A DNA stretch of 64,000 bases. It comes from Anderseniella sp963787895. GTDB lineage: Bacteria; Pseudomonadota; Alphaproteobacteria; Rhizobiales; Aestuariivirgaceae. The notes beneath the pieces were generated by a model, which had not been told where the DNA came from, did no database searches, and worked only from the letters and a program-made list of their open reading frames with translations. The position numbers were made by a program, and so were the translations under genes. This document shows, piece by piece, positions 26,779 through 36,053 of the stretch; within the stretch, counting starts at the first letter, position 1; each line of letters begins with the position of its first letter. The stretch covers positions 682,001-746,000 of the forward strand of contig CAWBEX010000007.1 of assembly GCA_963787895.1 (NCBI GenBank), given 5' to 3'.

Positions 26779-27847
26779 CACGGATCACCACAGTATCGTC
26801 GCGGTGCAGACCAAGCATGATCTTGTCGCCAGACGAAACATTCTCGATGGCTGCACCGGTACGGGTGCCGGCGCGAACCGCCACCTCGGAGCCGTCTGCC
26901 AGCCCGGCATACATCAGTGCAGAGTCGCCCTGGTACACAAGCTCTTTAACTGTTGCTGCAAACTCGTTCATGCCGCGCGCAGCGGTTTTGCCGATAACCA
27001 CAATGCGTTCCGGCCGTAGCACCATCATTGGCCTGCCAGTGCCCGCAGGCAATTCGCGCACCTTCACAGGCTTGCCGTCAAAGGTCAGTGACTTGCCGTT
27101 TTCTTCCAGTGGCAGAAAGGTCGATTCACCCAGGAAGTTTGCCACGAACCGGTTCGCTGGCCTGTCATAAATCGTGCGCGGTGTGTCGAGTTGCATCAGC
27201 TTGCCATGGTTGATGACGGCAATCCGGTCCGACATGGTCAGAGCCTCGCGCTGGTCGTGTGTCACGTAAACGGTAGTCATGCCGAGTTTTTCATGCAGAT
27301 GGCGCAGTTCAATCTGCATGTGTTCGCGCAATTGCTTGTCGAGCGCCGACAATGGTTCATCCATCAGCAGGATGCGCGGGCTGAACACGATGGCGCGAGC
27401 CAACGCCACACGCTGCCTCTGCCCCCCGGAAAGCTGGCTGATGCGGCGTTCGCCATAGCCGCCCAATTGCACTGTATCCAGCGCCTGGTCGACGCGCTTG
27501 GCAATCTCTGCCTTGCTTGTCTTTCTCAGTTTCAGCGGAAAACCGACATTGGCGGCCACACTCATGTGCGGAAACAGCGCGTAGCTTTGAAAAACCATGC
27601 CGACATTGCGCAAATGCGGTGGCTTGAGGATGATTTCCTCGTTGCCAAACCGGATGCTGCCATGGTCGGGCCGGGTAAATCCGGCAAGCGCCATCAGCAG
27701 TGTAGTCTTGCCCGAGCCGGAAGGGCCGAGCAGGGTCAGAAACTCGCCACTCTTGATTTCGAGGTCTACATTGTCGAGCGCAAATACGCTTCCATAGGTC
27801 TTTGTAACCCCAGAAATGGAAATTGGCAGCGCATCAGCTCTAGACAT
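26771..27847 (-). CDS. Polyamine-type ABC transporter ATP-binding protein
   Basis: A 358-residue ATPase with Walker A GPSGSGKTT, signature LSGGQRQR, Walker B ILLMDEPLSALD and H-loop THDQREA. A TOBE domain follows (VLRPERIVVIG). It energises the importer whose permeases and binding protein surround it. A strong hairpin separates it from the binding-protein gene upstream. Confidence 0.92.
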   Translation of the reverse strand: MSRADALPISISGVTKTYGSVFALDNVDLEIKSGEFLTLLGPSGSGKTTLLMALAGFTRPDHGSIRFGNEEIILKPPHLRNVGMVFQSYALFPHMSVAANVGFPLKLRKTSKAEIAKRVDQALDTVQLGGYGERRISQLSGGQRQRVALARAIVFSPRILLMDEPLSALDKQLREHMQIELRHLHEKLGMTTVYVTHDQREALTMSDRIAVINHGKLMQLDTPRTIYDRPANRFVANFLGESTFLPLEENGKSLTFDGKPVKVRELPAGTGRPMMVLRPERIVVIGKTAARGMNEFAATVKELVYQGDSALMYAGLADGSEVAVRAGTRTGAAIENVSSGDKIMLGLHRDDTVVIRDE

Positions 27848-27895
27848 TGTTTTCTGGTCCGTCAGGTTTATGCAGGTTCAAGGATAAAGTGCATT

Positions 27896-27925
27896 CGGGA
27901 GGTGGGGCTGATGCTCCACCTCCCG
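27896..27925 (-). repeat. Strong hairpin after binding-protein gene
   Basis: A 13-bp stem (27896-27908 with 27913-27925, one G-T pair) encloses a 4-base loop between the binding-protein stop and the ATPase start. No T-run follows in the direction of transcription. It probably stabilises the 5' part of the message so that more binding protein than ATPase is made. Confidence 0.7.
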
Positions 27926-27950
27926 TGTGCAATTGCGTTCAGGCTGATCG

Positions 27951-29033
27951 CTATTCGGTCAGCATGTCCTGGTACAGCTGGGCAGCCTTCTGCTCCCACT
28001 TGGCATACCAATCCAGACTGATCGCCACCTGCAGGGCAGCATTGTCAGGATGAGATGGCATCTTGCGTGCCAGTGCATCGTCAATTGTGCCGAGCTCATA
28101 AGCCTTCTTGTTGGTCGGCCCGTAAGTAATGTGCAGCGGCAGGTTTGCCTGCAATTCCGCCTTGGAGATTTCCGCCAGGAACTTCATGGCGGCATCCTTG
28201 TTGGGCGCTCCCTTCGGGATGGCAAAGCAGTCATAGTCAAGCAGGCCCTGGTTGAACGTGTAGGCAACCTTGCCGCCATCCTTCGCAGCGTTGTCGAAAC
28301 GGCCGTTCCAGCCGGTTGTCATGTCGACTTCGCCATCCTTCATCAGCTGGGCATGCTGGGCGCCAGACTGCCAGAACACCGCGATATGTGGCTTCAACTT
28401 GCGGATTTTTTCGATAGCCCGCGCGATGCCAGCCTCACTGTCCAGTTCCTTGTACACGTCTGCAGTGGCAACGCCATCAGCCATGATCGCGGGCTCCAGT
28501 GCTCCCGAGACCTTGTCACGATAGGCGCGCTTGCCGGGAAACGCATCCGGGTTGAAGAAGTCAGCCCAGCTTTTGGGGGCCTTGTCCTCGGTGAAGGTGT
28601 TTGTGTTATAGGCCAACACGACCGAGAACACGTCAGAGCCAACACAGGTTGGTGTGTAAAGACCTGGATAGAATGTGGATACGTCAATGACATTGTAGTC
28701 CAGTGGTTCAAGCAGTCCTTCCTCAGCAGCGCGCGCAGCACTGCCGGAGCCTGACGAGACGATGTCCCAAGGCACTGCACCAGCCTGCACCTTCAGCCGC
28801 ACGTCTGACATGCCGCCATAGGTTTCCTGCTTGACTGCAATTCCGCTCGATTTGGCGCCGGGTTGAAACAGTGCCTTGTCCTGGGCTTCCTGATACGATC
28901 CGCCCCATGACGCAATGGTCACGGAATCTTCTGCAAGGGCCAGGCTGGCACCCATGCTGAGTGCAGCAAGGGCTGTTCCGCCAATGGCGGCCGCAGCAAT
29001 GGAACGACGAGTGAATTTCCGGGTTATTGTCAT
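27951..29033 (-). CDS. Polyamine-type ABC transporter periplasmic binding protein
   Basis: A 360-residue solute-binding protein with a twin-arginine-like signal (TRRSIAAAAIGGTALAAL, mature end near ALAED). The family start SVTIASWGGSYQEAQ is typical of PotD-like proteins that bind betaines, polyamines or opines rather than strict putrescine binders. Segments SWADFFNPDAFPGKRAYRD and DMTTGWNGRFDNA are also characteristic. It heads the transporter part of a long minus-strand run that begins with catabolic genes at 34412. Confidence 0.88.
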   Translation of the reverse strand: MTITRKFTRRSIAAAAIGGTALAALSMGASLALAEDSVTIASWGGSYQEAQDKALFQPGAKSSGIAVKQETYGGMSDVRLKVQAGAVPWDIVSSGSGSAARAAEEGLLEPLDYNVIDVSTFYPGLYTPTCVGSDVFSVVLAYNTNTFTEDKAPKSWADFFNPDAFPGKRAYRDKVSGALEPAIMADGVATADVYKELDSEAGIARAIEKIRKLKPHIAVFWQSGAQHAQLMKDGEVDMTTGWNGRFDNAAKDGGKVAYTFNQGLLDYDCFAIPKGAPNKDAAMKFLAEISKAELQANLPLHITYGPTNKKAYELGTIDDALARKMPSHPDNAALQVAISLDWYAKWEQKAAQLYQDMLTE

Positions 29034-29129
29034 ACTTATCTCCTCCTGTGATACCGTGTCCGACCAATGCGAACTCGTAGTTTGCTTTCTTTCTTCTGCA
29101 GTAATTCTAGAGCCTCCTCATCTGATCAT

Positions 29130-30428
29130 CTAGCGGTTCAGTCCGTCAAGAAATCTGTACCATGCGACCGAAGTTGATAGAAACCAGGGGTTGCCGCTGT
29201 AAAGCGGGCGGGTTTCAAATTCTATGTCTTCAAGGCCCGTTTCGGCGTCTTTGCCGCCCAGTATCCGCAGGCCGGTTTTCATGCCCAGGTAGCTTGCCAT
29301 CGACACACCCGAGCCGCAGTAGCCCATGGCATAGTGAATGCCTTCATGAACGCCGGTATGGGCCAGGGTGTTGAAAGTGTAGGCTACAAAGCCCATCCAC
29401 GAATGCGAGATGCGGGTGTCCTTCAGTTCCGGAAAGATTGCCCGCAAGTCCCGCATCAATAGTGGCCCGCTTTTCAACGGGTCAGTCTCGGAAGCTGAAA
29501 CCCTGCCACCAAACACAATCCGGGTCCTGTCGGGTGAGGGGCGGTAATAGTAAACCACCTTGCGGGTATCGCTGACGATGCGGTCCTTCGGCATCAGCTG
29601 GTCCATGAGACCGCCGGGCAGTTCTTCCGTCGCAATCATGTAGCTGCCTATCGGCACCACCCGGCGGCGCAGCCATGGCGTGATGGTTCCGGTGTATCCG
29701 TTTGTCGCAACAACCACATCGCGTGCATTCACACGGCCTATTGGTGTTGTTACCTCGAAACGGCCATCGGCGGTTCTGCTTATGCCGTTGACCCTGCAAT
29801 GGGCAACGATGGTTGCGCCTGCCTGCTGCACACGCTCAAGCAATCCCTGATGATAGCGCGCCGGTTCCACTGACGCGTGCTTTTCGAACACTACACCGCC
29901 GAAGTAGGCATCTGTTCCAAGCTCGCTGCGCTGTTCCTTGCGTGACACGATCTTAACCGGAACCTCAAAACCTTTCGGCTGGGTTTCTGCAGAGCGCACC
30001 AGCTTCTCGAATTGCGGCTGGTTGTGTGCAGCATGAAATCTTCCGGGGACCTTGAAGTCACAGTCGATCTGTTCTTCGCCAATGAACTCGCCAATCCAGC
30101 GCAGCGCTTCATGGCCCGTGCGCAGAATGGCTTCACCGGACTTGCTGCCATAGCGCGCCGTGAGTTCATTCAGGCCTGGCTTGATGCTGGTGCTGATCTG
30201 GCCGCCATTGCGGGCACTGCAACCATAGCCGGCATCTTCTGCATCGAGCACCAGGACAGATCTGCCCGCGCGCGCCAGCACAAGCGCCGCGTGCAAACCC
30301 GTATAGCCTGAGCCGACAACAGCCACGTCGACGCTGGCGGGCAGCTTTACCTGCGCAATCTGCGGGCGGGGCGTGAAGTCCCACCAGTACGGTTCCAGCT
30401 TGTATCCCGGTGTGAAAAGTTCGCTCAT
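29130..30428 (-). CDS. FAD-dependent amine/amino acid oxidoreductase, PuuB/OrdL-like
   Basis: A 432-residue flavoprotein of the D-amino acid oxidase superfamily. The FAD motif is VAVVGSGYTGLHAALVLARAG, followed by the SARNGGQIS segment typical of PuuB, OrdL and related enzymes. The C-terminal YAMGYCGSGVSMASYLG closes the FAD site. Members oxidise secondary or primary amines such as gamma-glutamylputrescine or N-methylated amino acids. No gamma-glutamylputrescine synthetase is present nearby, so putrescine use is not established. It lies between the transporter genes and the AmsP gene. Confidence 0.85.
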   Translation of the reverse strand: MSELFTPGYKLEPYWWDFTPRPQIAQVKLPASVDVAVVGSGYTGLHAALVLARAGRSVLVLDAEDAGYGCSARNGGQISTSIKPGLNELTARYGSKSGEAILRTGHEALRWIGEFIGEEQIDCDFKVPGRFHAAHNQPQFEKLVRSAETQPKGFEVPVKIVSRKEQRSELGTDAYFGGVVFEKHASVEPARYHQGLLERVQQAGATIVAHCRVNGISRTADGRFEVTTPIGRVNARDVVVATNGYTGTITPWLRRRVVPIGSYMIATEELPGGLMDQLMPKDRIVSDTRKVVYYYRPSPDRTRIVFGGRVSASETDPLKSGPLLMRDLRAIFPELKDTRISHSWMGFVAYTFNTLAHTGVHEGIHYAMGYCGSGVSMASYLGMKTGLRILGGKDAETGLEDIEFETRPLYSGNPWFLSTSVAWYRFLDGLNR

Positions 30429-30480
30429 GGGTATTCAAGACACCTCAATTTGAAACTGTAGGTCCGGCTCAATGCTGCAG

Positions 30481-31086
30481 TTAGACACCTGCGGGATTTT
30501 CCACATCGGCATCTATCTCGGCAAGATCCTGATACCTGTCTCCGATGCGATGATGCGGGCGTCCACCCAATGCGCCGCCGAATGCCGCGATGAGTTCATC
30601 ATCGCCGGGCGCATCGTAAATTGACATCTGCACGGTCAGGTAGTGCGAACGCCTGCCGGTGTCGTGTTTGTCCATCAGCGGTATCTGCAATTGCGTGTTG
30701 GCCGGGCCGCGGGTGTTGGTGAAACCGAGATAGCTCTTGGCACCAACCGCCTGGCGGTAAAAATTGCCGAAATGCAGGGTGTGAATGAGTGCTGAAGCGT
30801 GCTCCATTTCGCAATCCGTGCCGGCCATGCAGGCTTTGCCGTACGCTTCGATCTTGTCGCCACCGCCAGCCAGCGCAATGATCCGGTCGGTCAGGATCTT
30901 GCCGAGTTGTGGCGCCACGGCTTTGATTCCCGGTTTTAGATCTTCGACATAACCCATTCCTGCCCAAGGGTTTTTTACAACGGCTGCAACCCCGATCATG
31001 CGCAAAGGCGGTTCGGCACGTTTGTCGCCGTCCCAGTGCATTTCCTCATCGAAAGTCACCAGTTTGCGTATCTTCAGCTCCATCAT
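30481..31086 (-). CDS. Amino acid synthesis (AmsP) family protein of unknown function
   Basis: A 201-residue cytoplasmic protein that resembles the 'amino acid synthesis' protein family, whose biochemical role is not established. Recognisable features are MIGVAAVVKNPWAGMGYVEDL near residue 30 and the central GTDCEMEHASALIHTLHFGNFYR. The family is often encoded near flavin reductases and monooxygenases, as here, where the flavin reductase gene ends ten bases upstream. ATG 31086 has AGGAG four bases upstream; ATG 31083 is equally possible. I cannot assign a reaction. Confidence 0.7.
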   Translation of the reverse strand: MMELKIRKLVTFDEEMHWDGDKRAEPPLRMIGVAAVVKNPWAGMGYVEDLKPGIKAVAPQLGKILTDRIIALAGGGDKIEAYGKACMAGTDCEMEHASALIHTLHFGNFYRQAVGAKSYLGFTNTRGPANTQLQIPLMDKHDTGRRSHYLTVQMSIYDAPGDDELIAAFGGALGGRPHHRIGDRYQDLAEIDADVENPAGV

Positions 31087-31096
31087 CGTCTCCTGT

Positions 31097-32029
31097 TCAA
31101 TCGTTTCCAACCGGTTTGATCACTCCGGTGGTTTCATCACCCATGTACAATCCAAACCGGCCCTGCCGGGCCTCACTGACATAGCGCTCGAGCATGGATC
31201 GAACCGCACTGTCGGTAATCCTGTTCCAGGGAATTTCATCAAAGGCGTGGAATCGTGCCTTGCCCGGCGCCGGTCCGTGGGCATGGCCGCGATAGTAGAC
31301 AGTAACCGAGCCCAATCGCCGGTCCTCGAATACGCCGTAAACGAACTCGATGCTGGTCTCCAGCGCATCATCATCATACTTGCGCTTCAGGTCATCAATG
31401 CTGGCGCGGCTGCCGCCAGTGCCGACCGAAGGCACGGTAAGCGATTGCCCGGTAGCGTCCGGCTCAAGCAGGATCGAACCATCCTGTTCGAAAATGGCGC
31501 CAATGATCGCGTTGGACGATCTTGCCACCGCATCCACCAACGGGTCTTCGAGTCCAAGCGTGAAATAGTTGCCGCGGAAATAACCCAGCGGGCGTCCATC
31601 CGTCTGGCCGAAGGCGCAAATCCTGCCGGTCAGGATGGCGTGGTCTCCAGCATCGATCACATCCTGCCTTGCACATTCGAACCACGCCAGGCAGTTGTCT
31701 ATCAACGGTACGCCCGACGCAGCTGCTGTCCAGCTGGCGACCTCAAACTTGTCAGGCCGTTGTGTTGCGAACAGCCCGGACAGTTCCTTCTGCTCTTCGG
31801 ACAGAATGTTGACGGCAAAATTCTGCGCTGCCTTGAAAACATCGTAGCTGGCGGCCTGCTTGCCGATGCAAACCAGCAACAAGGGCGGGTCGAGCGACAA
31901 TGACGTAAACGAATTGGCGGTGAAACCGCGCGCAGTGCCATCTTCTTCCAAAGTAGTGATGACGGTCACACCGGTGGCGAATTGCCCGAACGCTGAGCGC
32001 AATTCGCGGGGGTCAAGCGAGCCACTCAT
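31097..32029 (-). CDS. Flavin reductase with extra C-terminal domain
   Basis: A 310-residue protein. Residues 1-165 are a flavin reductase-like FMN-binding domain (FATGVTVITTLEEDG, FTANSFTSLSLDPPLLLVC, FAVNILSEEQ). Such enzymes supply reduced flavin to two-component monooxygenases. Residues from about 180 form an additional domain ending in FHAFDEIPWNRITDSAVRSMLERYVSE. It looks Nudix-like, but I cannot confirm that. The gene overlaps the CoA-transferase by four bases. The luciferase-like monooxygenase at 49346 is the best partner candidate in the window. Confidence 0.8.
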   Translation of the reverse strand: MSGSLDPRELRSAFGQFATGVTVITTLEEDGTARGFTANSFTSLSLDPPLLLVCIGKQAASYDVFKAAQNFAVNILSEEQKELSGLFATQRPDKFEVASWTAAASGVPLIDNCLAWFECARQDVIDAGDHAILTGRICAFGQTDGRPLGYFRGNYFTLGLEDPLVDAVARSSNAIIGAIFEQDGSILLEPDATGQSLTVPSVGTGGSRASIDDLKRKYDDDALETSIEFVYGVFEDRRLGSVTVYYRGHAHGPAPGKARFHAFDEIPWNRITDSAVRSMLERYVSEARQGRFGLYMGDETTGVIKPVGND

Positions 32030-33213
32030 GATTTGTCTCGCGGGAGGTTGTCAAAATAGGTCGCATTATCCTCGCCCAGTGCTGGCGGTCGCTCCGGTTT
32101 GGGGGCAGGGGTCATGCCAAACCGAATGGGATTGGCCGCGACTTTCCATGGCTTGTGTCCCGCGTCAGGATGAGGCAGATCGGCGATCATCTCGCGTATT
32201 GCGATGTGCGGGTCGTTCATGATGTCTTGTGCATCGTTTACAGGGCCGAACGGCAGCTTGCCACCCAGCAGCCTGCCGAGTTCGCTCTTGCTGTGCTGAC
32301 TTGTCCACCCAGTCACAAGCTGGTTGACCAGTGGCGCGTTGGCACGGCGTGCCGATTTCGTGGCAAAGCGCTCATCGTTTGCCAGCTCAGGCTGCTCCAT
32401 GGCACGGCTGAGGGCCTGCCAGAACGCATCATCAACCACACCTATGGAAACCCATCCGTCCGCGGCTGGAAACAATCCGAAAGGCGCAAGCAGCGGATGT
32501 CCGTTCCCGGCAGGTGCCGCCACCACGCCTTCAATGTCGTACTGGTAGATGATGCGCTCGCACATGCTGACCATCGCGTCATACATGGCTACATCAACGA
32601 ACTGACCCTGGCCTGTTCGTTCGGCGTGGCGCACCGCCGACACTACAGCGAAAGCCATCATCATGCCGGTGAAGATGTCACCAATTCCGGGGCCCACCTT
32701 CATGGGGGTGTTCGCGTCGGGCCCGGTGGTGGACATCAGACCGCCCATCGCCTGCGCCACCACATCATAGGAAGGCCAGTTCACGTAGGGGCTTTCGCCT
32801 GAACGCGGGTCGCCAAAGCCGCGGATAGCTGCATACACCAGCTTCGGGTTGAGCTTTGCCAGGTCCTCATACGCCAACCCGAGCTTTTCCATCACGCCCG
32901 GCCGGTAGTTTTCCACCAGCACGTCCGCTTCGCGCACAAGTGCGCATACCTGCTTGCGTGCTGCTTCGGTTTTGAGGTCAAGCACAACCGACTTCTTGTT
33001 GCGGTTGAGGCTGACAAAGTATCCTGCCCATTCTCGTTGCGGATCATCGTCACGCCACGGTCCGTTGGTCCGGCTGGTGTCTCCGTCTGGCGCCTCGATC
33101 TTGATGACTTCCGCACCGTGGTCTGCCAGCATCATGGTGCAATATGGCCCCGACAGCATGCGGCTGAAGTCCAGAACCCGGATTCCCTCCAGAATGCCCT
33201 TGGGAGTGGTCAT
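32026..33213 (-). CDS. CaiB/BaiF family III CoA-transferase
   Basis: A 395-residue class III CoA-transferase. The N-terminal IRVLDFSRMLSGPYCTMMLADHGAEVIKIE is the family signature. The catalytic aspartate is probably in GPGIGDIFTGM. These enzymes move CoA between carboxylic acids, for example between carnitine and gamma-butyrobetaine (CaiB). Given the CaiD-like hydratase and carnitine dehydrogenase genes in this region, a betaine substrate is plausible, but CaiB-like enzymes are diverse. It overlaps neighbours on both sides by four bases, so it is coupled within the operon. Confidence 0.88.
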   Translation of the reverse strand: MTTPKGILEGIRVLDFSRMLSGPYCTMMLADHGAEVIKIEAPDGDTSRTNGPWRDDDPQREWAGYFVSLNRNKKSVVLDLKTEAARKQVCALVREADVLVENYRPGVMEKLGLAYEDLAKLNPKLVYAAIRGFGDPRSGESPYVNWPSYDVVAQAMGGLMSTTGPDANTPMKVGPGIGDIFTGMMMAFAVVSAVRHAERTGQGQFVDVAMYDAMVSMCERIIYQYDIEGVVAAPAGNGHPLLAPFGLFPAADGWVSIGVVDDAFWQALSRAMEQPELANDERFATKSARRANAPLVNQLVTGWTSQHSKSELGRLLGGKLPFGPVNDAQDIMNDPHIAIREMIADLPHPDAGHKPWKVAANPIRFGMTPAPKPERPPALGEDNATYFDNLPRDKS

Positions 33214-34019
33214 GCCGGTTGCTCCGGCAGCGACGACAGGAAGGTCAGCATTTGCGCATTGAACAAGTTGGGTGCCTCCACCATGGCCATGTGACGCAAG
33301 CCCTCGAGGATAACCGTTTTTGAACCGGCAATCTCCGCCGCGATAGCTTGGGTCATCTGTACTGAATTGCCATTGTCTTCTTCGCCCGTCATGACCAGTG
33401 CCGGGCAGGTAATCGGTGGAACGGGGGCGGCAAGCTCGCCCACTCCATCCACCAGCACCTGGTAGATTGATGGGTAAACCTCCTTGCTGTTGGCCAGCAC
33501 CCAGGTGCGTATCAGCTCCATTACATCCGGGTTTGCTGTGCGAAACGGTTCACTGAACCAGCGTTCCAGTGCGGCATCAACCGTTGCGCCGGGTCCATCC
33601 TTGCGCGCCTGATGGACGCGGGCCTGAATCGCCTCATGCGCTGCCTTGTCTCTCAAATGGGCGGAATGAAGGATCGCAAGTGCCGCAGTGCGGCCTGGAT
33701 AGTCCATTGCAAACCGGCGGGCAATCATGCCACCCAGCGAGAACCCTGCGACAACCGCCCGCTGAACACCCAGATGATCCATCAAATGTGCAAGCTGGCC
33801 GGCAAACATGCTCAGCGACGGCGTCTGCTGAGGCGCGATGCTTTCGCCATGTCCGAAAAGGTCATAGGTGACCACCTGCCAGCCCGCTCCAGTGAGGGCG
33901 GGCACCTGCCATTGCCACATCGCCTTGTTCAGCCCAAGCCCGTGCACCAGCAACAATGCCTGCCCGCTTTCGCCATGCACCTGAAATGCAGTGCCGCCGC
34001 TTGTGCCGCTGCTTGCCAT
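33210..34019 (-). CDS. Alpha/beta hydrolase, RutD/PcaD-like
   Basis: A 269-residue hydrolase. The oxyanion motif is LVHGLGLNKAMW, the nucleophile Ser is in AGFSLGGMIA, the acid is in TGEEDNGNS, and the His is in GLRHMAMVEAP. It may hydrolyse an ester, enol-lactone or carbamate. Its gene abuts the RidA gene with no spacing and overlaps the CoA-transferase by four bases. In the pyrimidine Rut pathway an alpha/beta hydrolase (RutD) likewise accompanies a RidA protein (RutC), a flavin reductase and an LLM monooxygenase. Confidence 0.83.
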   Translation of the reverse strand: MASSGTSGGTAFQVHGESGQALLLVHGLGLNKAMWQWQVPALTGAGWQVVTYDLFGHGESIAPQQTPSLSMFAGQLAHLMDHLGVQRAVVAGFSLGGMIARRFAMDYPGRTAALAILHSAHLRDKAAHEAIQARVHQARKDGPGATVDAALERWFSEPFRTANPDVMELIRTWVLANSKEVYPSIYQVLVDGVGELAAPVPPITCPALVMTGEEDNGNSVQMTQAIAAEIAGSKTVILEGLRHMAMVEAPNLFNAQMLTFLSSLPEQPA

Positions 34020-34412
34020 CTAGCTTGCCAGCGGGCGGTAAGCGACCACTTCCACCTCCACACGCACATCCACAAGCAACTCGCTCACCACCGCTGAGCG
34101 CGCTGGCGGATCTTCGGGAAAGTATTCGCCATACACTGCGTTGAAACCGGGAAAGTCGGCCCGGTCACGCAGCCAGACCATCGCCTTTACCACGTCAGAC
34201 ATTTCACAACCTGCAAGCGACAGTGTGGACTTGATATCCTCCAGCACAGCACGTGTCTGGTCCTCGACGGAGCCGGTTGTCATCACTTGCCCGTCCCGGA
34301 ACGGTACCTGGCCGGTCAGGTACACGAAATCTCCCGCCCGAATGGCCCGTGACAGCGACAATTTGCGGCCGCCAATTACAATCGGATCGCCAATGACTTG
34401 CTTCCTGGCCAT
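34020..34412 (-). CDS. RidA/YjgF/RutC family protein
   Basis: A 130-residue small protein of the RidA family, which hydrolyses enamine or imine intermediates or aminoacrylate derivatives. Conserved segments are LSRAIRAGDFVYLTGQVPF and the C-terminal PPARSAVVSELLVDVRVEVEVVA, which includes the arginine of the ligand site. ATG 34412 has GGAGGAAGG upstream. It is the first gene of the long minus-strand operon and is divergent from the aldehyde dehydrogenase gene across a 151-bp promoter gap. Confidence 0.88.
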   Translation of the reverse strand: MARKQVIGDPIVIGGRKLSLSRAIRAGDFVYLTGQVPFRDGQVMTTGSVEDQTRAVLEDIKSTLSLAGCEMSDVVKAMVWLRDRADFPGFNAVYGEYFPEDPPARSAVVSELLVDVRVEVEVVAYRPLAS

Positions 34413-34476
34413 GTGCCTGCCTTCCTCCACTGGGTGCCGAGGCTAACCGATGCCATTGACGCGCTCCTTTATTGAA

Positions 34477-34495
34477 TTCGACAGGCAGTGTCGAA
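34477..34495. promoter_or_regulatory. Inverted repeat in the ridA-aldehyde dehydrogenase gap
   Basis: TTCGACA-GGCAG-TGTCGAA is a perfect 7-bp inverted repeat. The right arm continues as TGTCGAAAAA, which also occurs upstream of the LLM monooxygenase, while TGTCGGAAAA occurs upstream of the BKACE gene. This suggests one regulator for all three promoters. Confidence 0.6.
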
Positions 34496-34563
34496 AAATT
34501 GTGATCCGTTTGCGCTACTGCATAGCTACGCTGGCGCATACGAATTATCGGAGGGAACATGTC

Positions 34564-36048
34564 ATGAGCAGTCTCAAGCGCTACCAGATGCTGATTGATG
34601 GCGAGTGGGTTGACGCCGGCGACGGCAAGACTTTTGAAAGTGTAAATCCGGCAACCGGAGAGCCGTGGGCCCTGATCCCGGAGGCAACCGCCGAAGACGT
34701 GGATCGGGCCGTGAAAGCTGCTCATCGTGCTTTCAGTGAAGGTCCTTGGGCGAACCTGCTTCCAACCGAACGCGGCCAGTACCTTCGCAAGCTTGCAGCG
34801 TTGCTGGCGGACAAGTCTGAAGAGCTTGGCCGGGTTGAAACCATCGACACCGGCAAGATGCTGAAAGAGACACGTTGGCAGTCGAAGTACATTGCCCAGT
34901 TCTTCGAGTTCTATGCCGGGTGTGCCGACAAGGTGCATGGTGAGACGTTGCCCATCGACAAGCCGGACATGCTGACCATGACGTTCCGCGAGCCACTGGG
35001 CGTGGTGGCGGCCGTGGTTCCATGGAACTCGCAGATGTTCCTTGTTGCGGTGAAAATCGGTCCTGCGCTGGCGGCGGGCAATACAGTGGTGTTGAAGACA
35101 TCTGAACATGCTGCTGCGCCGTTGCTGGAATTCGGAAAGCTGATCGAACAGGCAGGATTTCCACCGGGCGTCGTCAACATCGTGAGCGGTCACGGCGAAC
35201 CCTGTGGCAAGACGCTCACATCTCATCCGCTGGTTGCGCGCATCAGTTTCACCGGCGGGCCCAACGCAGCCAAACATGTGCTGTACAACTCGGCTGAAAA
35301 CTTCGCTGAAGTGTCGTTGGAGCTTGGCGGCAAGTCTCCTTTCATCGTGTTTGATGATGCTGACGTTGAAAGCGCCGTGAATGGATCAGTGGCAGGCATC
35401 TTCGGTGCCAGTGGTCAAAGTTGCGTGGCCGGTTCCAGGCTATATCTGCATGAAAAGGTAGCAGACGATTTCCTCGACCGGATGGTCTCCATCGCCAGCA
35501 AGATCAAGATCGGTGATCCCCTGGCGGAGGAGACCCAGATGGGTCCGTTGGCCACCACCGGTCAGCTCACTCATATCGAGAAGCAGGTAGCCTTGGCACA
35601 GGAGCAGGGCGGCAAGCTGCTGCATGGCGGCAAGCGCCCGGCCGGCATGAACCATGGCCTGTATTATGAACCCACCATTATCGAATGTCCCTGCCAGCAA
35701 CTGGATATCGTTGATACGGAGCTGTTCGGGCCAGTGCTTTCGGTGTTGCGGTTCAAGGAAGAAGAAGAGGTTATCCGGCTGGCCAACGATACAAAGCATG
35801 GACTTGCTGCTGGTGTATTCACTCGCGACGGCGCGCGTGCCCTGCGCGTGACAAAAAAGCTGCGGGCTGGCATCGTCTGGGTCAACACCTACCGCGTGGT
35901 TTCACCGATTGCCGAGTTTGGCGGGTTCAAGGATTCCGGTTATGGCCGCGAGAGTGGCATGCAGGCGATCTATGACTACACACGCCCCAAAACGGTGTGG
36001 ATCAATACGTCAGCTGCCCCGTTGGGTAATCCGTTTGTGATGAGGTAA
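34564..36048 (+). CDS. NAD(P)-dependent aldehyde dehydrogenase
   Basis: A 494-residue aldehyde dehydrogenase. The catalytic residues are visible: Asn155 (VVPWNSQM), Glu253 (SLELGGKSP) and Cys287 (ASGQSCVAG). The family is broad. In this context the substrate could be trimethylaminobutyraldehyde, malic semialdehyde or another product of the Rieske enzyme encoded five bases downstream. ATG 34564 is preceded by GGAGGG. It is transcribed divergently from the RidA operon. Confidence 0.88.
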   Translation: MSSLKRYQMLIDGEWVDAGDGKTFESVNPATGEPWALIPEATAEDVDRAVKAAHRAFSEGPWANLLPTERGQYLRKLAALLADKSEELGRVETIDTGKMLKETRWQSKYIAQFFEFYAGCADKVHGETLPIDKPDMLTMTFREPLGVVAAVVPWNSQMFLVAVKIGPALAAGNTVVLKTSEHAAAPLLEFGKLIEQAGFPPGVVNIVSGHGEPCGKTLTSHPLVARISFTGGPNAAKHVLYNSAENFAEVSLELGGKSPFIVFDDADVESAVNGSVAGIFGASGQSCVAGSRLYLHEKVADDFLDRMVSIASKIKIGDPLAEETQMGPLATTGQLTHIEKQVALAQEQGGKLLHGGKRPAGMNHGLYYEPTIIECPCQQLDIVDTELFGPVLSVLRFKEEEEVIRLANDTKHGLAAGVFTRDGARALRVTKKLRAGIVWVNTYRVVSPIAEFGGFKDSGYGRESGMQAIYDYTRPKTVWINTSAAPLGNPFVMR

Positions 36049-36053
36049 TCGCG

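Noticed and set aside
34204..35277. Long antisense ORF across the aldehyde dehydrogenase gene
   Set aside because: It runs against two well-supported genes (RidA and aldehyde dehydrogenase) and shows no recognisable domain.
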